A stretch of DNA of 64,000 nt from Paenibacillus sp. GP183 (GTDB lineage Bacteria; Bacillota; Bacilli; Paenibacillales; NBRC-103111): NCBI RefSeq assembly GCF_900104695.1, contig NZ_FNSW01000001.1:2170001-2234000 (forward strand), read 5' to 3'. The notes under the pieces were generated by a model that saw only the letters and a program-made list of their open reading frames with translations, was not told the DNA's origin and ran no database searches. Below, piece by piece: positions 1 to 8,890 of the stretch. The number at the start of each line of letters is the position of its first letter. The stretch's first letter is position 1. The position numbers were made by a program, and so were the translations under genes.

Positions 1-102
1 AAGAATAATCATGAGGTGATTACACTCAAGCAGCAATTGAATGAGCTCATCCCGTTTGCCGGGATGAGCCGTGATTTTGCCATACATGGAAAACTTGTTC
101 AT
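1..102 (-). CDS. Antibiotic biosynthesis monooxygenase (ABM) domain protein, N-terminal part
   Basis: The first 34 codons are visible and the rest lies outside the window. The start MNKFSMYGKITAHPGKRDEL resembles putative quinol monooxygenases of the ABM ferredoxin-like-fold family, which open with a short strand, then a P-G-K/Q-R motif and a helix. The ATG at 102 is preceded by a GGAAG ribosome binding site. Its start overlaps the stop of the upstream WYL regulator as ATGA, so the two are probably translationally coupled. The family link is inferred from the N-terminus only; the substrate is unknown. Confidence 0.6.
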   Translation of the reverse strand, partial: MNKFSMYGKITAHPGKRDELIQLLLECNHLMIIL

Positions 103-1103
103 GTGATCTTTCTTCCTTTCGCTTCTTCTGTTTTCATTTTCATCGCTTCATAATGCTTCGCAACTTCCATGCTAACCTCCGCTATTCTCCCGACGAGCAT
201 ACTGGGTTCGAGGATGTCGAGCGACCTGCCGTATGGAAGAAGGAAATACGGTACATACGTCGTCAGCGACGGCTGCCCGAGTCTGAAGAGGGCTTCGCCC
301 GGCCGCCGTTCTGCTAAGGAATGCCCGAATAGCCAATGCCTGCAAAGCTCATTCAGCACGTGTTCGTGACCCCGAATCCTTACGTAGACGAGCGATTTCG
401 CATCCAGCGCGTCTGGGAGAAGCGAGCGCATGAGGAAGTCCTTGGCGGAAAAAGCGGCCGGCCGTTCGAAGCGGTGATCCGTCCTTCCCAACTGGACGAT
501 GCGGTCTACGCGGAAACTTCGCACCTCCTGCCGCAAGCGGCAAAAACCGACGGCGTACCAGACACCTTTCCAATGCACGATGCCGTACGGATCAAGTCCG
601 CGTCTGCTGACTGCCGGCTCAGGGCCTTTTGCATAGTCCATGTCCAGCGACTGCCCCTGAGCCGCGGCTTCCTCCAGCAGCTGAAGCAGCTCCCGCTGCC
701 TTGCATCGGTCGGCGTCTGAATAACGGCAAGTCCACTTTTATGGCGTTCGATTTGTTCGAATTGTTCCTCATTCGTGTACCGTTTCAGCTTGTCCACTGC
801 GCTGGTCAGTGCATTTGTAAAAGGGTACCCTGCTGCCTGGGCGAAGACCGCCGCGTGCACGAGCGCCTTCTGCTCCTCCAAGTCGAACAGCAGCGGGGCA
901 TCGGAAAACTCGCCAAGTATCCGGTAACCCCCATTCGGACCAGAATCCGCAATGATCGGAGCGCCGCTCGCGCACAGCGAATCGATGCAGCGGTACACGG
1001 TGCGGATATGGATCTCCAGCGCGTCCGCGAGCTGCTGCGCCGTCATCCTCCGGCCCGAACGAAGCAACCACAGGATCGACAACATGTTATCCGCCTTGGA
1101 CAT
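99..1103 (-). CDS. YafY-type transcriptional regulator (HTH + WYL domain)
   Basis: A cytoplasmic DNA-binding regulator of about 334 residues. Residues 1-55 form a winged HTH (MSKADNMLSILWLL at the start, then a helix-turn-helix with RTVYRCIDSL). The C-terminal half is a WYL domain with GIVHWKGVWYAVGF near residues 174-187 and SFRVDRI near 196. WYL domains sense small ligands or nucleic acid. I chose the ATG at 1103; an in-frame TTG at 1112 is also possible because AAAGGAG lies 3 bases before the TTG and 12 before the ATG. The stop overlaps the ATG of the ABM monooxygenase, which is the likely co-transcribed target. Confidence 0.85.
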   Translation of the reverse strand: MSKADNMLSILWLLRSGRRMTAQQLADALEIHIRTVYRCIDSLCASGAPIIADSGPNGGYRILGEFSDAPLLFDLEEQKALVHAAVFAQAAGYPFTNALTSAVDKLKRYTNEEQFEQIERHKSGLAVIQTPTDARQRELLQLLEEAAAQGQSLDMDYAKGPEPAVSRRGLDPYGIVHWKGVWYAVGFCRLRQEVRSFRVDRIVQLGRTDHRFERPAAFSAKDFLMRSLLPDALDAKSLVYVRIRGHEHVLNELCRHWLFGHSLAERRPGEALFRLGQPSLTTYVPYFLLPYGRSLDILEPSMLVGRIAEVSMEVAKHYEAMKMKTEEAKGRKIT

Positions 1104-1176
1104 ACCACCCAACGTCTCCTTTCAACTGATCTCGGAAATGGCAGTGGATTGCTCGATACCTTTATTATAAGGCCGT

Positions 1177-1674
1177 TTAGGCCAAGGGTGCCAGCCCTTT
1201 CTCGACCCAAGTATCGTAAGTCGGACCGTATACTTCCGGCACGCGCAGGCCGGCCTGGCGCATTAGGACGGTCATCTGTCCACGATGATGCGCCTGGTGC
1301 ATGATCGTATAGCGCAGGGAGCCGCCGTTCGGCCATACTTCGCCGGCGATCGTTTGCGACTCCAGCAGGGTAGTGTCGTTCCACTGTGTCCGCACCGCTT
1401 TCAGCAGAGCGCGGCTGATCCGCCGGTACTCCGCCACGATGAACGCCGCGGTGACTGGCGTCTCAACGCCGCCGTCGGGCGCATCGAAGGTGAGCCCCAA
1501 CGTTGTCATATAGTGCGTCGAACTTACGAGGTGCCACGCGATCTGCCCAAGCGTCCGGCGCCCGTCGGAAACCTCCTGCCCGAGCGAATCGTCCGTCAGG
1601 GCCTCCATAACCCTGGCCGTCAGCTCCGCCTCACGTGTCCATTCCGCTGCAAAGTCGTCAATTTTTGTAAACAT
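1177..1674 (-). CDS. DinB/YfiT-family protein
   Basis: A protein of 165 residues with the DinB four-helix fold. The three metal-binding histidines are visible at His48 (IAWHLVSS) and in HQAHHRGQM (His126, His130). Members are thiol-dependent or metal-dependent transferases or hydrolases, and no specific substrate can be assigned. The start at 1674 is supported by GGAGG with 7 bases of spacing; the longer reading frame upstream has no such site. It is transcribed in the same direction as the WYL regulator, with 73 bp between them. Confidence 0.85.
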   Translation of the reverse strand: MFTKIDDFAAEWTREAELTARVMEALTDDSLGQEVSDGRRTLGQIAWHLVSSTHYMTTLGLTFDAPDGGVETPVTAAFIVAEYRRISRALLKAVRTQWNDTTLLESQTIAGEVWPNGGSLRYTIMHQAHHRGQMTVLMRQAGLRVPEVYGPTYDTWVEKGLAPLA

Positions 1675-1750
1675 CCCTATTCCTCCGTTTCGTAATCGGC
1701 TGCTGCCTGCCCGGTTTCGTATTGCAAGCACTCCAATGATACTAAATAAT

Positions 1751-1779
1751 CACTGACACATACGGTCAGTGATTTTTTT
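1751..1779 (+). terminator. Intrinsic terminator-like hairpin
   Basis: A 7-bp perfect stem (CACTGAC / GTCAGTG) with a 7-base loop is followed by seven T on the plus strand. Both neighbouring genes run on the minus strand, so the T-run does not face either one. A weaker A/T-rich run on the other side could let it stop the methyltransferase transcript. Confidence 0.5.
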
Positions 1780-1868
1780 CATTCATATAAAGTTTCACAC
1801 GACCTCATTGAACATAATTTCTCCCCGCTCCCTGTGATGCAGCCCCTTCAATAGTTATAAACGCCGAA

Positions 1869-2636
1869 TTACGGTTTAATAGCAAAGATTCTCAATCGTT
1901 TATAATCCAAAAACCAAGCACCGTCATAAAATAAATCTTTTTGGGCTTTCGTAGCAACTTTCTCAAATACACTGCTTCGTTCGCTTTCCGACAACTCCTT
2001 GAAGAAATCATCAGCAAGTCCATCTAACCAGTGATACAGTCCATCCTTACCATCTTTCATTTTTGTTGAGCGGTCGAAATGAACTGCATAAGTTACACGA
2101 AAGCCTTGTTCTTCCAGTAAAGTGCTATATTCAGCGATACTTGGGAAATACCAGGGATTTAAAGTGCTAGCATCAATTCCATAATCTACAAACAATACTT
2201 CGCTAATTGCCTGAATTATCGTTTCAACATTACCTTTACCACCAAACTCAGCGACAAATCTGCCGTTATTATTCAAGCTATTCCATACACATGACAACAC
2301 TTTCTCAGCATTCTTCATCCAATGTAAAGCTGCGTTAGAGAATACAGCATCGAACCGTTCATCAAATGTAAAATCCTCAGCATTGCCAGCGATAAACTTG
2401 ATTTCTGGATAATTTTTTTGTGCTTTTTTTATCATTGTGTTAGACAAATCCAGACCTGTTACGTCCGCTCCAGTTTTTTTAATTTCAAAAGCTAAATCCC
2501 CAGTGCCACAACCTAAATCGAGAATACTTTCCCCTTTTGTAGGGTTTAATAGTTCAACTACACCCTTACCAAATTCGGATACATAACCGAGTTTGTTATC
2601 GTACAATTCGGACTTCCAGACATGAACTGAACTCAT
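1869..2636 (-). CDS. Class I SAM-dependent methyltransferase (Tam-like)
   Basis: A protein of 255 residues with a Rossmann methyltransferase core. Motif I is ILDLGCGTGD (residues 38-47), followed by VTGLDLS for the acidic ribose-binding position. The overall length and the C-terminal FLDYKRLRIFAIKP resemble trans-aconitate-2-methyltransferase-like proteins, but the substrate cannot be told from sequence alone. The start at 2636 is chosen because GGGAG precedes it by 8 bases; upstream in-frame codons lack a ribosome binding site. It stands alone. Confidence 0.8.
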   Translation of the reverse strand: MSSVHVWKSELYDNKLGYVSEFGKGVVELLNPTKGESILDLGCGTGDLAFEIKKTGADVTGLDLSNTMIKKAQKNYPEIKFIAGNAEDFTFDERFDAVFSNAALHWMKNAEKVLSCVWNSLNNNGRFVAEFGGKGNVETIIQAISEVLFVDYGIDASTLNPWYFPSIAEYSTLLEEQGFRVTYAVHFDRSTKMKDGKDGLYHWLDGLADDFFKELSESERSSVFEKVATKAQKDLFYDGAWFLDYKRLRIFAIKP

Positions 2637-2769
2637 GATACCATCTCCCAATTTTTGTCTTAGAAGTATTTTCACATTATTCAAACTATAAGTAAAATAT
2701 ATAATACCTATCTTCTTTATAGTTTCATCCTATATATTGAGCCTTGAATCAAAAGATTCCTACATTAAA

Positions 2770-2815
2770 CTGCCCGTTAACGCAACGAAGCTGCCGATCT
2801 ATTCCGGCAGCCTCG
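2770..2815. repeat. Small palindromic repeat with CTGCCCGTTA motif and GCTGCCG hairpin
   Basis: ACTGCCCGTTAACGCAACGA runs into a 7-bp inverted repeat, GCTGCCG (2790-2796) and CGGCAGC (2805-2811), without a T-run. Related CTGCCCGTTAGC strings occur at 8582 and, inverted, near 8818, with weaker ones near 3176 and 4380. It lies between the Dabb gene and the methyltransferase gene and probably belongs to a short dispersed repeat family. Confidence 0.4.
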
Positions 2816-2825
2816 TACTGATTGC

Positions 2826-3128
2826 TTAAACCTTTGGGTAATCAACTACAATAACATTTTCCAGTATTCCATCCAGCAATTTAACAAATTCCTGATGAAC
2901 AGGATGCGGACCATATGAACGCAGCGAAGCAAGGTCTTCGAATGTAACCCGTAATCCGAGCGTGTAGCCCTTGATATTTTCCGTTTCTTCAGTTACATTG
3001 ATGCCTGCACTTATATCAAATATCCCGGGGATACGATCCCGAAACGTGAGCAATTGATCCAGCAATTCCTGATGCTTGGCTGGCGTGACATTAGTATAAA
3101 ACTTGAATACAACGAGATGTTCATACAT
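2826..3128 (-). CDS. Dabb (stress-responsive alpha/beta barrel) family protein
   Basis: A protein of 100 residues. The N-terminal strand MYEHLVVFKF, a central GYTLGLRVTFEDLASLRSY and the C-terminal HPVHQEFVKLL and VIVVDYP elements match the Dabb ferredoxin-like fold. These proteins form dimeric barrels; plant members are stress-induced and bacterial roles are mostly unknown. The start at 3128 has AAAGGAG 10 bases upstream, and the extra 22 upstream codons are not supported. Confidence 0.8.
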   Translation of the reverse strand: MYEHLVVFKFYTNVTPAKHQELLDQLLTFRDRIPGIFDISAGINVTEETENIKGYTLGLRVTFEDLASLRSYGPHPVHQEFVKLLDGILENVIVVDYPKV

Positions 3129-3294
3129 CGCTAAATTGCTCCTTTTTATGCTTATCGTTGTGGTGCAATAGTTCTCCGTTAGCGTAGCGTTCATATGTAT
3201 AGAATTCAGTCACTTGCTAAAAATAACCATCAAGAAGTTTTATCAATTTCAACTGGAACTTCGTTAACATTCGACTGAAGAGGTGTATTTGTTC

Positions 3295-4374
3295 ATGCGT
3301 GACATTCATTTAGTTCCAGTTTCCTATTTCCCTTCAGAAAATCTTGAATTCCCCATGGTTGCCGACTCTCAAACCATTACACCAAACGAATTGTTTTACG
3401 TAAGGAACCATTTTGAATATCCACAGATTGATATAAACACCTGGAACCTTACGATCGAGGGCTTTGTGGACCGTCCAATTAAATTCACTTATGCAGATTT
3501 GAAAGGCATGAATAAGGTAACGCTTGCCGCTACGCTAGAGTGTGCAGATAACAAGCGTTCGCTATTTGAAAAGAAGGCACAAGGTAACCAATTCGGGCTA
3601 GGTGCGATCAGCCATGCAGTTTGGGGAGGTGTTCGACTTAAGGATGTATTATACCAAGCAGGAGTATCCCCAGATACAACGGAAATTATTTTTGAAGGAT
3701 TAGATTCTGGTCAACGAAATGATATGGATGGATGCGTTTTTTTCGAAAGAAGTCTCCCTATTGACAAGGCTTTTCATCCAGATACTTTATTGGCATACGA
3801 AATGAATGGTGAACAGCTTGCCGATAAACATGGTTTTCCAATAAGATTAATCGTGCCTGGATGGTATGCAGTTGCGTCTGTTAAATGGCTTCATAGGATC
3901 AGAGCTGTAGATGAGCCATTCATGGGACCATTTCAAAGTGTAGATTATGTCATTCTAAAAAAAACAAACGATTATAAACACGCAGAGCCACTACCACCCG
4001 TTTTAATAAATTCTTCTGTTGCATCTCCTACAGAAGAGCAAGAGATACCGTTAGGCAAAAACATCATTAACGGGTATGCGTGGGCTGGTTCACAATCGGT
4101 CACAAAAGTAGAGATTAGCACGGACGGTGGAAAACACTGGAGCGATGCAAATTTTGTTGACCCTGATGTTCAATATTCATGGAGGCGATGGTCGTTTGAA
4201 TGGGATGTGCAAAAACCTGGTGAATACACAATCATGAGTAAAGCAACCAATGGTACTGGGGAGGTTCAACCTCTCAAAGCAATATGGAATGCAAAAGGTT
4301 ATCTAAACAATTCAATACATACCGTACGTGTTCACATAATCGATCCTAAATTGGTAAATAATGTATTGCACTAA
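3295..4374 (+). CDS. Sulfite-oxidase-like molybdopterin enzyme
   Basis: A protein of 359 residues. The first two thirds match the oxidoreductase molybdopterin-binding domain. The Mo-ligating cysteine is Cys83 in LECADNKR, where the family usually has ECAGNxR, so the glycine is replaced by aspartate. GFPIRLIVPGWYAVASVKWL is the conserved cofactor-contact segment. The last 120 residues resemble the Mo-co dimerisation domain (EISTDGGKHWSDA). No signal peptide or heme domain is visible, so it looks cytoplasmic and must use an unknown electron acceptor. The ATG at 3295 has GAGGTG upstream; an in-frame GTG at 3283 lies within that site. Confidence 0.8.
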   Translation: MRDIHLVPVSYFPSENLEFPMVADSQTITPNELFYVRNHFEYPQIDINTWNLTIEGFVDRPIKFTYADLKGMNKVTLAATLECADNKRSLFEKKAQGNQFGLGAISHAVWGGVRLKDVLYQAGVSPDTTEIIFEGLDSGQRNDMDGCVFFERSLPIDKAFHPDTLLAYEMNGEQLADKHGFPIRLIVPGWYAVASVKWLHRIRAVDEPFMGPFQSVDYVILKKTNDYKHAEPLPPVLINSSVASPTEEQEIPLGKNIINGYAWAGSQSVTKVEISTDGGKHWSDANFVDPDVQYSWRRWSFEWDVQKPGEYTIMSKATNGTGEVQPLKAIWNAKGYLNNSIHTVRVHIIDPKLVNNVLH

Positions 4375-4677
4375 CGTTTCCGTTAGCCATACATGCAGCG
4401 CAAGCGCCGCACCACAGATGATGAAAATGTTTAGAATCCGTCAATACTGCTACTATGGCTGGGAGAGGAAGGTCGATGAACTATGGTGCCTTAGAGCCCA
4501 TCCGTTAGTCTGACTCCAACGACCACGGTGCATCACAGTTTGTCGCTCCCTTTTGGGAAGCACTCATGGGAGATTAATCCTACTCTGGTTGCTGCACCAG
4601 CCTCATTATTATTTTCAGCCTTGATAAGTCTTTGGTACTTTAATTTCATACCTCTTCTCAGGCACAGCCTTTTTTAA
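4375..4677. other. Non-coding stretch left of the insertion sequence
   Basis: About 300 bases without a convincing ORF on either strand. It opens with a small dyad (CTAACG-TTTC-CGTTAG at 4375-4390). The rest resembles residual mobile-element sequence, but I cannot name the family. It does not contain the missing 3' half of the HAD gene found on the other side of the insertion sequence. Confidence 0.4.
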
Positions 4678-6416
4678 AACTACGACAGCAAGATTGACTA
4701 GCAGGAATTTCCAATCTTTTATCGAAAGTATAAAGGTTAGAATTTATTGTAGGAGATGACCTTAATGCTTGAGAAAAATAGATTGGGTGCTGCGCCCAGA
4801 GTTTACTTCAGACCTGAGTTTAAAAAATGTCCGCACTGTGAGTCAAAATTGCGGAGAACCCATACAGCATGGGAGAAAAAGATTGTCACAACAAACGGAA
4901 TCATCCATGCATGGAGTATGGCTTATGCTTGCAAAAATCTAGATTGTACACATACAGGAGTTGCGTATAAATCTGCTGAAGCTGAGATGCTTAGCATGAA
5001 GCATTCCTCATATGGATATGATGTGCTTGCTCTCGTTGGAGAACTGCGCTTTAAGCAGCATCGAACAGTTAAAGAAGTTGCTGATGCGTTGAATGAACGA
5101 GGTATTCCAACGAGTGAAAGGCGTGCTCAAAATTTGTACGAACGCTATCAGACGTTGCTTTCGGCGAGTTTGGATGATCATGTAAACAAAGTGCTTGCAG
5201 AGACTACCGAACAAAATGGCGGCGTCATCTTATCGATGGATGGCGTTCAGCCTGAGAAAGGGAATGAAACTCTATATGTCCTACGCGAAGTATTCAGCGG
5301 CACGGTACTCGCTGCACAAAACATGAAGAGCGGAACGGCAGAAGAACTGAAGACACTCATTGAACCCATCCTGAAGCTGGGCTATCCAATTGTAGGTATT
5401 GTAAGTGACGGGCAAAAATCCATTCGGCTGGCATTTGAGACCTTGTTACCGGATGTGCCTTACCAATACTGTCAGTACCACTATCTGAAGGACATAGCCA
5501 AACCCATTGTCGACGCCGATCGCAAGTTAAAAATGGAACTCAAAAAAAGCATGCGCGGGATTCGGGACATCGAACGAAAAATAGAACAGGCTGAGATCCA
5601 AGCATCCGAGACGGAGAAAACGGAACAGCCAGATTCGGAAACTGCTGAAATTACCGAAGCGCAGATTGCCAAGGGATATGTGGCAGCTGTTCGATCCTTG
5701 CTCCTAGAAGACGGAGATCCACCATTGGAGCTTCCTGGATTAATGATTTATGAACGTGCACAAGCGATTCAGGCTTCTTTACAAAGATGCTTGAGTAAAA
5801 AAAGAGCCTAGTTTGCTTCGAAATATTATCAGAATATTCAACAAAATATGAATCCTGTTTATGAAGCCGTATCGCGGCTAATGAAACCGATGGATTATAT
5901 CGCCACTATCCTTAGCCCTGGTGAAGATAAAACTAGCGAGACGGTTGAATGGGAGCTATCAATGTTACTGGATTGGGTGAAACAAACCTACACGCTTGAG
6001 AGTGACGAACTCATGGTTAACAATTTACTCAACTTTTCCAAAGGGTTTTGGAGAGGTCTATTCACTTGTTATGATCATTATTACATTCCAAGAACGAATA
6101 ATGACTTGGAGCAATTCTTTCGACAGACGAAGGCTAGTCACCGCCGAATTACAGGACTTCGTAACTGGAACAGCTACATCGTACGCAATGGTGAAATGAT
6201 CGTATTGGTGAACGATGCGCTTCGTCAAGAGCATGTGATTTCACGACTGCGTTCCGTTTCCTTTAGTCGTTATAAAGCACGGAAAGCACAGTGGGACCAG
6301 CGTTTAACCTGTGTCATATTACGTAAAAAGTTTAATCGCAATACCGAAGGCTACCTCAACGACTTAGAGCATAAATGGAATTTATTGAACGGTTAGTTAA
6401 TTATGCTGTCGTAGTT
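4678..6416 (+). mobile_element. Insertion sequence, 1739 bp, with terminal inverted repeats
   Basis: The left end AACTACGACAGCA (4678-4690) is repeated inverted at the right end (6404-6416): 13 of 13 bases match, and about 18 of 22 when extended inward. Between them lies one transposase reading frame filling almost the whole element. No clear target-site duplication is visible. The right end sits inside a HAD-hydrolase gene on the minus strand. I cannot assign an IS family with confidence. Confidence 0.75.
4765..6396 (+). pseudogene. DDE-type transposase interrupted by an in-frame TAG
   Basis: The frame runs 348 codons to TAG at 5809-5811 and then continues open in the same frame to 6396, giving about 542 residues in all. 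The N-terminus has zinc-binding-like cysteines (KKCPHC and CKNLDC), then a helical region. Candidate catalytic residues are Asp159 (LSMDGVQ), Asp215 (VSDGQK) and, beyond the stop, the Glu in NNDLEQFFRQTK. The stop therefore separates the acidic triad and should inactivate the enzyme unless it is read through. One base change (for example CAG to TAG) explains it. An AAAAAAA run lies just upstream of the stop. Start 4765 has AGGAG 9 bases upstream. Confidence 0.75.
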
Positions 6417-6785
6417 CTATTTTTCTGTTCTGAGAGAAAGGACTACCGTTTGTAATAATTCCAAGTATTATGCCATGTGATTTTAGGTTATCTAACACTT
6501 CGTACATGCCTGTCGTTGCGACACTACAAAGGGGAAATGTTGAAGCCCAATGTTCACTAATTCGGAAAGTTTCAGGAGACTTATGTGCCCAGGGAAGTTC
6601 CTTTGTTAGTTGGGCAAAAACCTCATCCCTTGATCGATATCCATTTCCGTCCGCAATTTTCAATAATTGATAACATCTTCAGGAGATATGACGCTTAAAT
6701 AATTGTGAAAACTCTCCATAAATGCATTACTATACTTCATGAGTGATTGGCTTCTATCGGTCAAAGTTTCATCAAGATCAGCCAT
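6417..6785 (-). pseudogene. HAD-family hydrolase fragment, frameshifted and cut by the insertion sequence
   Basis: From 6785, MADLDETLTDRSQSLMKYSN carries the HAD motif I (DLDET). The frame stops near 6665, and a second frame continues as LKIADGNGYRSRDEVFAQL through the cap region to motif II (GIITNGS). One missing base near 6664 joins the two frames. The 3' part with motifs III and IV is absent, because the insertion sequence begins after FSQNRK. A 9-bp duplication (TTTAATTGC twice) lies just before the ATG, so the true N-terminus may also be altered. Confidence 0.7.
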
Positions 6786-6798
6786 GCAATTAAAGCAA

Positions 6799-8289
6799 TT
6801 AAAGCATCGGCTTTTTTAATATCCCGTTTGCAACTCCTTTCTTTTTGAGCAGATCTAAAGCATTTCTCACTTCTTCATCTTCAAGAATCAGGGGGATCTC
6901 GGAAACATAAATGTCCCCTTGCTCTTTTATTTCCACCTTATTTATACTCTTTGTTCTAGTGATTAGATCTAGTTCTATTTCATTACCGTTAGTGAAGTCA
7001 AAATTCTCGAGTGGAAGTAATTGTTCGAAAAATTCTTGATCTGCTTGACTAAATTCTTGGAAATCCTCCCACAACCCAGCAATATTCGATCCAGCATGGA
7101 AAACAACAACGCCTTGATTATTTAAGCTCTCTGGATCGTTTTGATCAATTGCCCTCATGATCCTTCCTACAAATTGTACAAAGGGAGATAGTTCTTTAAA
7201 GACGCTGAATACAGCAGCTACACTTAAAAAAGGATGGTCAAATCCTTCTCCTAGCTTTCTTACTTGGACAATAACATCTAATAAATGGTTTTTTAACAAA
7301 GTAAGAATTCGCGTGTTTTCTGCCCCTTCTTGTAAACTATGAACATAAGATGCTCTTAAACCCCTTGCCCTATATGCTTCAACAATTTGTATACAATGCT
7401 GAAAGTTTAAAGCAGATGCAATTATTTTATGATTTGTATTTTCTGTTAATTGACGATTCCGATTTAACGCTCTTATTGAAGCATCTACAATTGTATAAAG
7501 TGATTCTTCAGATGTAACAATACTCTTCCTAAAATCAGCATCTGTTTCACCTAATTGCTCAACCTCAGCCAAGTCCACTTCAATTTCTTGACCATCAGTT
7601 TTTCGAACATATTTTAATGTGCTTGGATTTAAAATTACAGCTTTTAATCTTTTCACATAACCTTCTTCGATTGCTCGTACAATCGGAAATGAATAAATCA
7701 CTTCCCCTGACATGATTTGCCCATCCGCCCTTTTTGGCGTAGCACTAAAATTAACGATTTTAGCTTCAGGAAATGATAGTTTCAAAATGTTCCAGCTTTC
7801 TGCAACATTATGATGACCTTCATCAAATAAGAGCAAATCGAAGAAGTCTTGCGGTAATGAATTCAACCATCTATTTTCATCACCTTGAAGCTGCTGTATA
7901 TTAGTAATAACGACATCCGCATCTTCTAAATCTGATCTATTTGTATTTTTACCCCTAATTTCTGCAGGTTCCGGAAAGGGTTGACCAATAAGAACTCTGC
8001 ATTTAATGTAAAACATCCCTTCTTCAGACGGATCAAAATTCTTATATAACTGAGAAGCAATATTAATCCCTGGTGCAATAACTAAGGTTCTTCTGGATTT
8101 CAGTGCAAAAGGTGTTAGTGTAATTAAACCGGACTTTCCACAACCAACCGGTAAAATAATTCCTGTTTCCCTAGCTTCTTTATTCTCATTATAATAATCA
8201 AAAATCCTTTGAAAGGCTTCCCTTTGTGGAATTCTAAGAAAATTATTCCCTGAAACGTGTGGTTCCCTTGTTTGATAAATATTTGCCAT
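6799..8289 (-). CDS. DEAD/DEAH-box (superfamily 2) helicase, type III restriction Res-like
   Basis: A protein of 496 residues. Walker A is PVGCGKSG (47-54), motif II is DEGH (156-159), motif III is SAT (182-184), and the second RecA-like domain has QVRKLGEGFDHP and motif VI VQFVGRIMRA (371-380). Res-like helicases act in restriction and other DNA-processing systems and usually have a partner or a long C-terminal extension. Here the chain ends about 110 residues after motif VI, and no methylase or nuclease gene is adjacent. It may be a stand-alone helicase or the survivor of a degraded defence locus. Start 8289 is set by GGAGG with 8 bases of spacing. Confidence 0.75.
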   Translation of the reverse strand: MANIYQTREPHVSGNNFLRIPQREAFQRIFDYYNENKEARETGIILPVGCGKSGLITLTPFALKSRRTLVIAPGINIASQLYKNFDPSEEGMFYIKCRVLIGQPFPEPAEIRGKNTNRSDLEDADVVITNIQQLQGDENRWLNSLPQDFFDLLLFDEGHHNVAESWNILKLSFPEAKIVNFSATPKRADGQIMSGEVIYSFPIVRAIEEGYVKRLKAVILNPSTLKYVRKTDGQEIEVDLAEVEQLGETDADFRKSIVTSEESLYTIVDASIRALNRNRQLTENTNHKIIASALNFQHCIQIVEAYRARGLRASYVHSLQEGAENTRILTLLKNHLLDVIVQVRKLGEGFDHPFLSVAAVFSVFKELSPFVQFVGRIMRAIDQNDPESLNNQGVVVFHAGSNIAGLWEDFQEFSQADQEFFEQLLPLENFDFTNGNEIELDLITRTKSINKVEIKEQGDIYVSEIPLILEDEEVRNALDLLKKKGVANGILKKPML

Positions 8290-8890
8290 TAATAATGCCT
8301 CCGTTTTATCAATTTCCAAAAAATCACAGAAATTCTAATCTCGACATAGCTCTCACTTAATCCTTTGTCGAAACTTTGTCATTAAAAAATAAAATAAATA
8401 TGGGAATCCAACAATAAAAGTGGGTACTGTTGGCTACAAATAAATTTGGCAATTCAAAATTTAAGATTGGGATAAAGTTATCTCCTGTTCATGTCTTTTA
8501 TTATTCCCATTATCTTTATTCTTATAGTACTAAACCATGTTATCCTGCCCGTTACTTCAATGTGAAAAGAGGAGCTGCTAGACTGCCCGTTAGCGGAGCG
8601 GTTCATATGTATAAAACGCGAAATTTTGTGAAGATGTCCAGCCTTCTTTTTCAGTGACTTGCCTATCTATTTCGAGAAATCCGGAGAAAAACAAAGAACG
8701 GCTCTTTCGCAAACGATGCGAACAGAGCCGTTCTTTTGCCATTGTTCCACGGAATCGTAATCGGCTACCACGGTGGAAAACAGGGGAATATCAGACTTGA
8801 AAATGAGGACTGGATTAAGCTAACGGGGCAGAAATGTACAATAGAACCGGACGAGTTCAATGCTCGTTGACTCTCCGGTTTCTCCTTTGG
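8290..8890. other. Intergenic region with inverted CTGCCCGTTAGC ends
   Basis: About 600 bases without a convincing gene. CTGCCCGTTAGCG at 8582-8594 is mirrored by GCTAACGGGGCAG at 8818-8830, so about 250 bp are bounded by imperfect inverted repeats. This segment holds the long hairpin repeat at 8685-8763. A 75-codon ORF starting at 8430 has no good ribosome binding site and runs across these repeats, so it is not called. Confidence 0.4.
8685..8763. repeat. Dispersed hairpin repeat, copy A
   Basis: The segment from GAGAAAAACAAAGAACGG to ATTGTTCCACGGAA shares about 78 bases at high identity with 14627-14709. Its core is a long stem (AAGAACGGCTCT with AGAGCCGTTCTT, extended by TTCGCA with TGCGAA) around a 5-base loop, with T-rich flanks on both strands. 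Copy A could terminate the minus-strand reductase transcript, although repetition of the flank beyond the stem suggests a mobile origin. Confidence 0.6.

Noticed and set aside
336-1304. Long plus-strand ORF opposite the WYL regulator
   Set aside because: It is the antisense shadow of a GC-rich gene, with no motif and no ribosome binding site.
8430-8657. 75-codon ORF
   Set aside because: No ribosome binding site is visible and the frame crosses the CTGCCCGTTAGC repeat.
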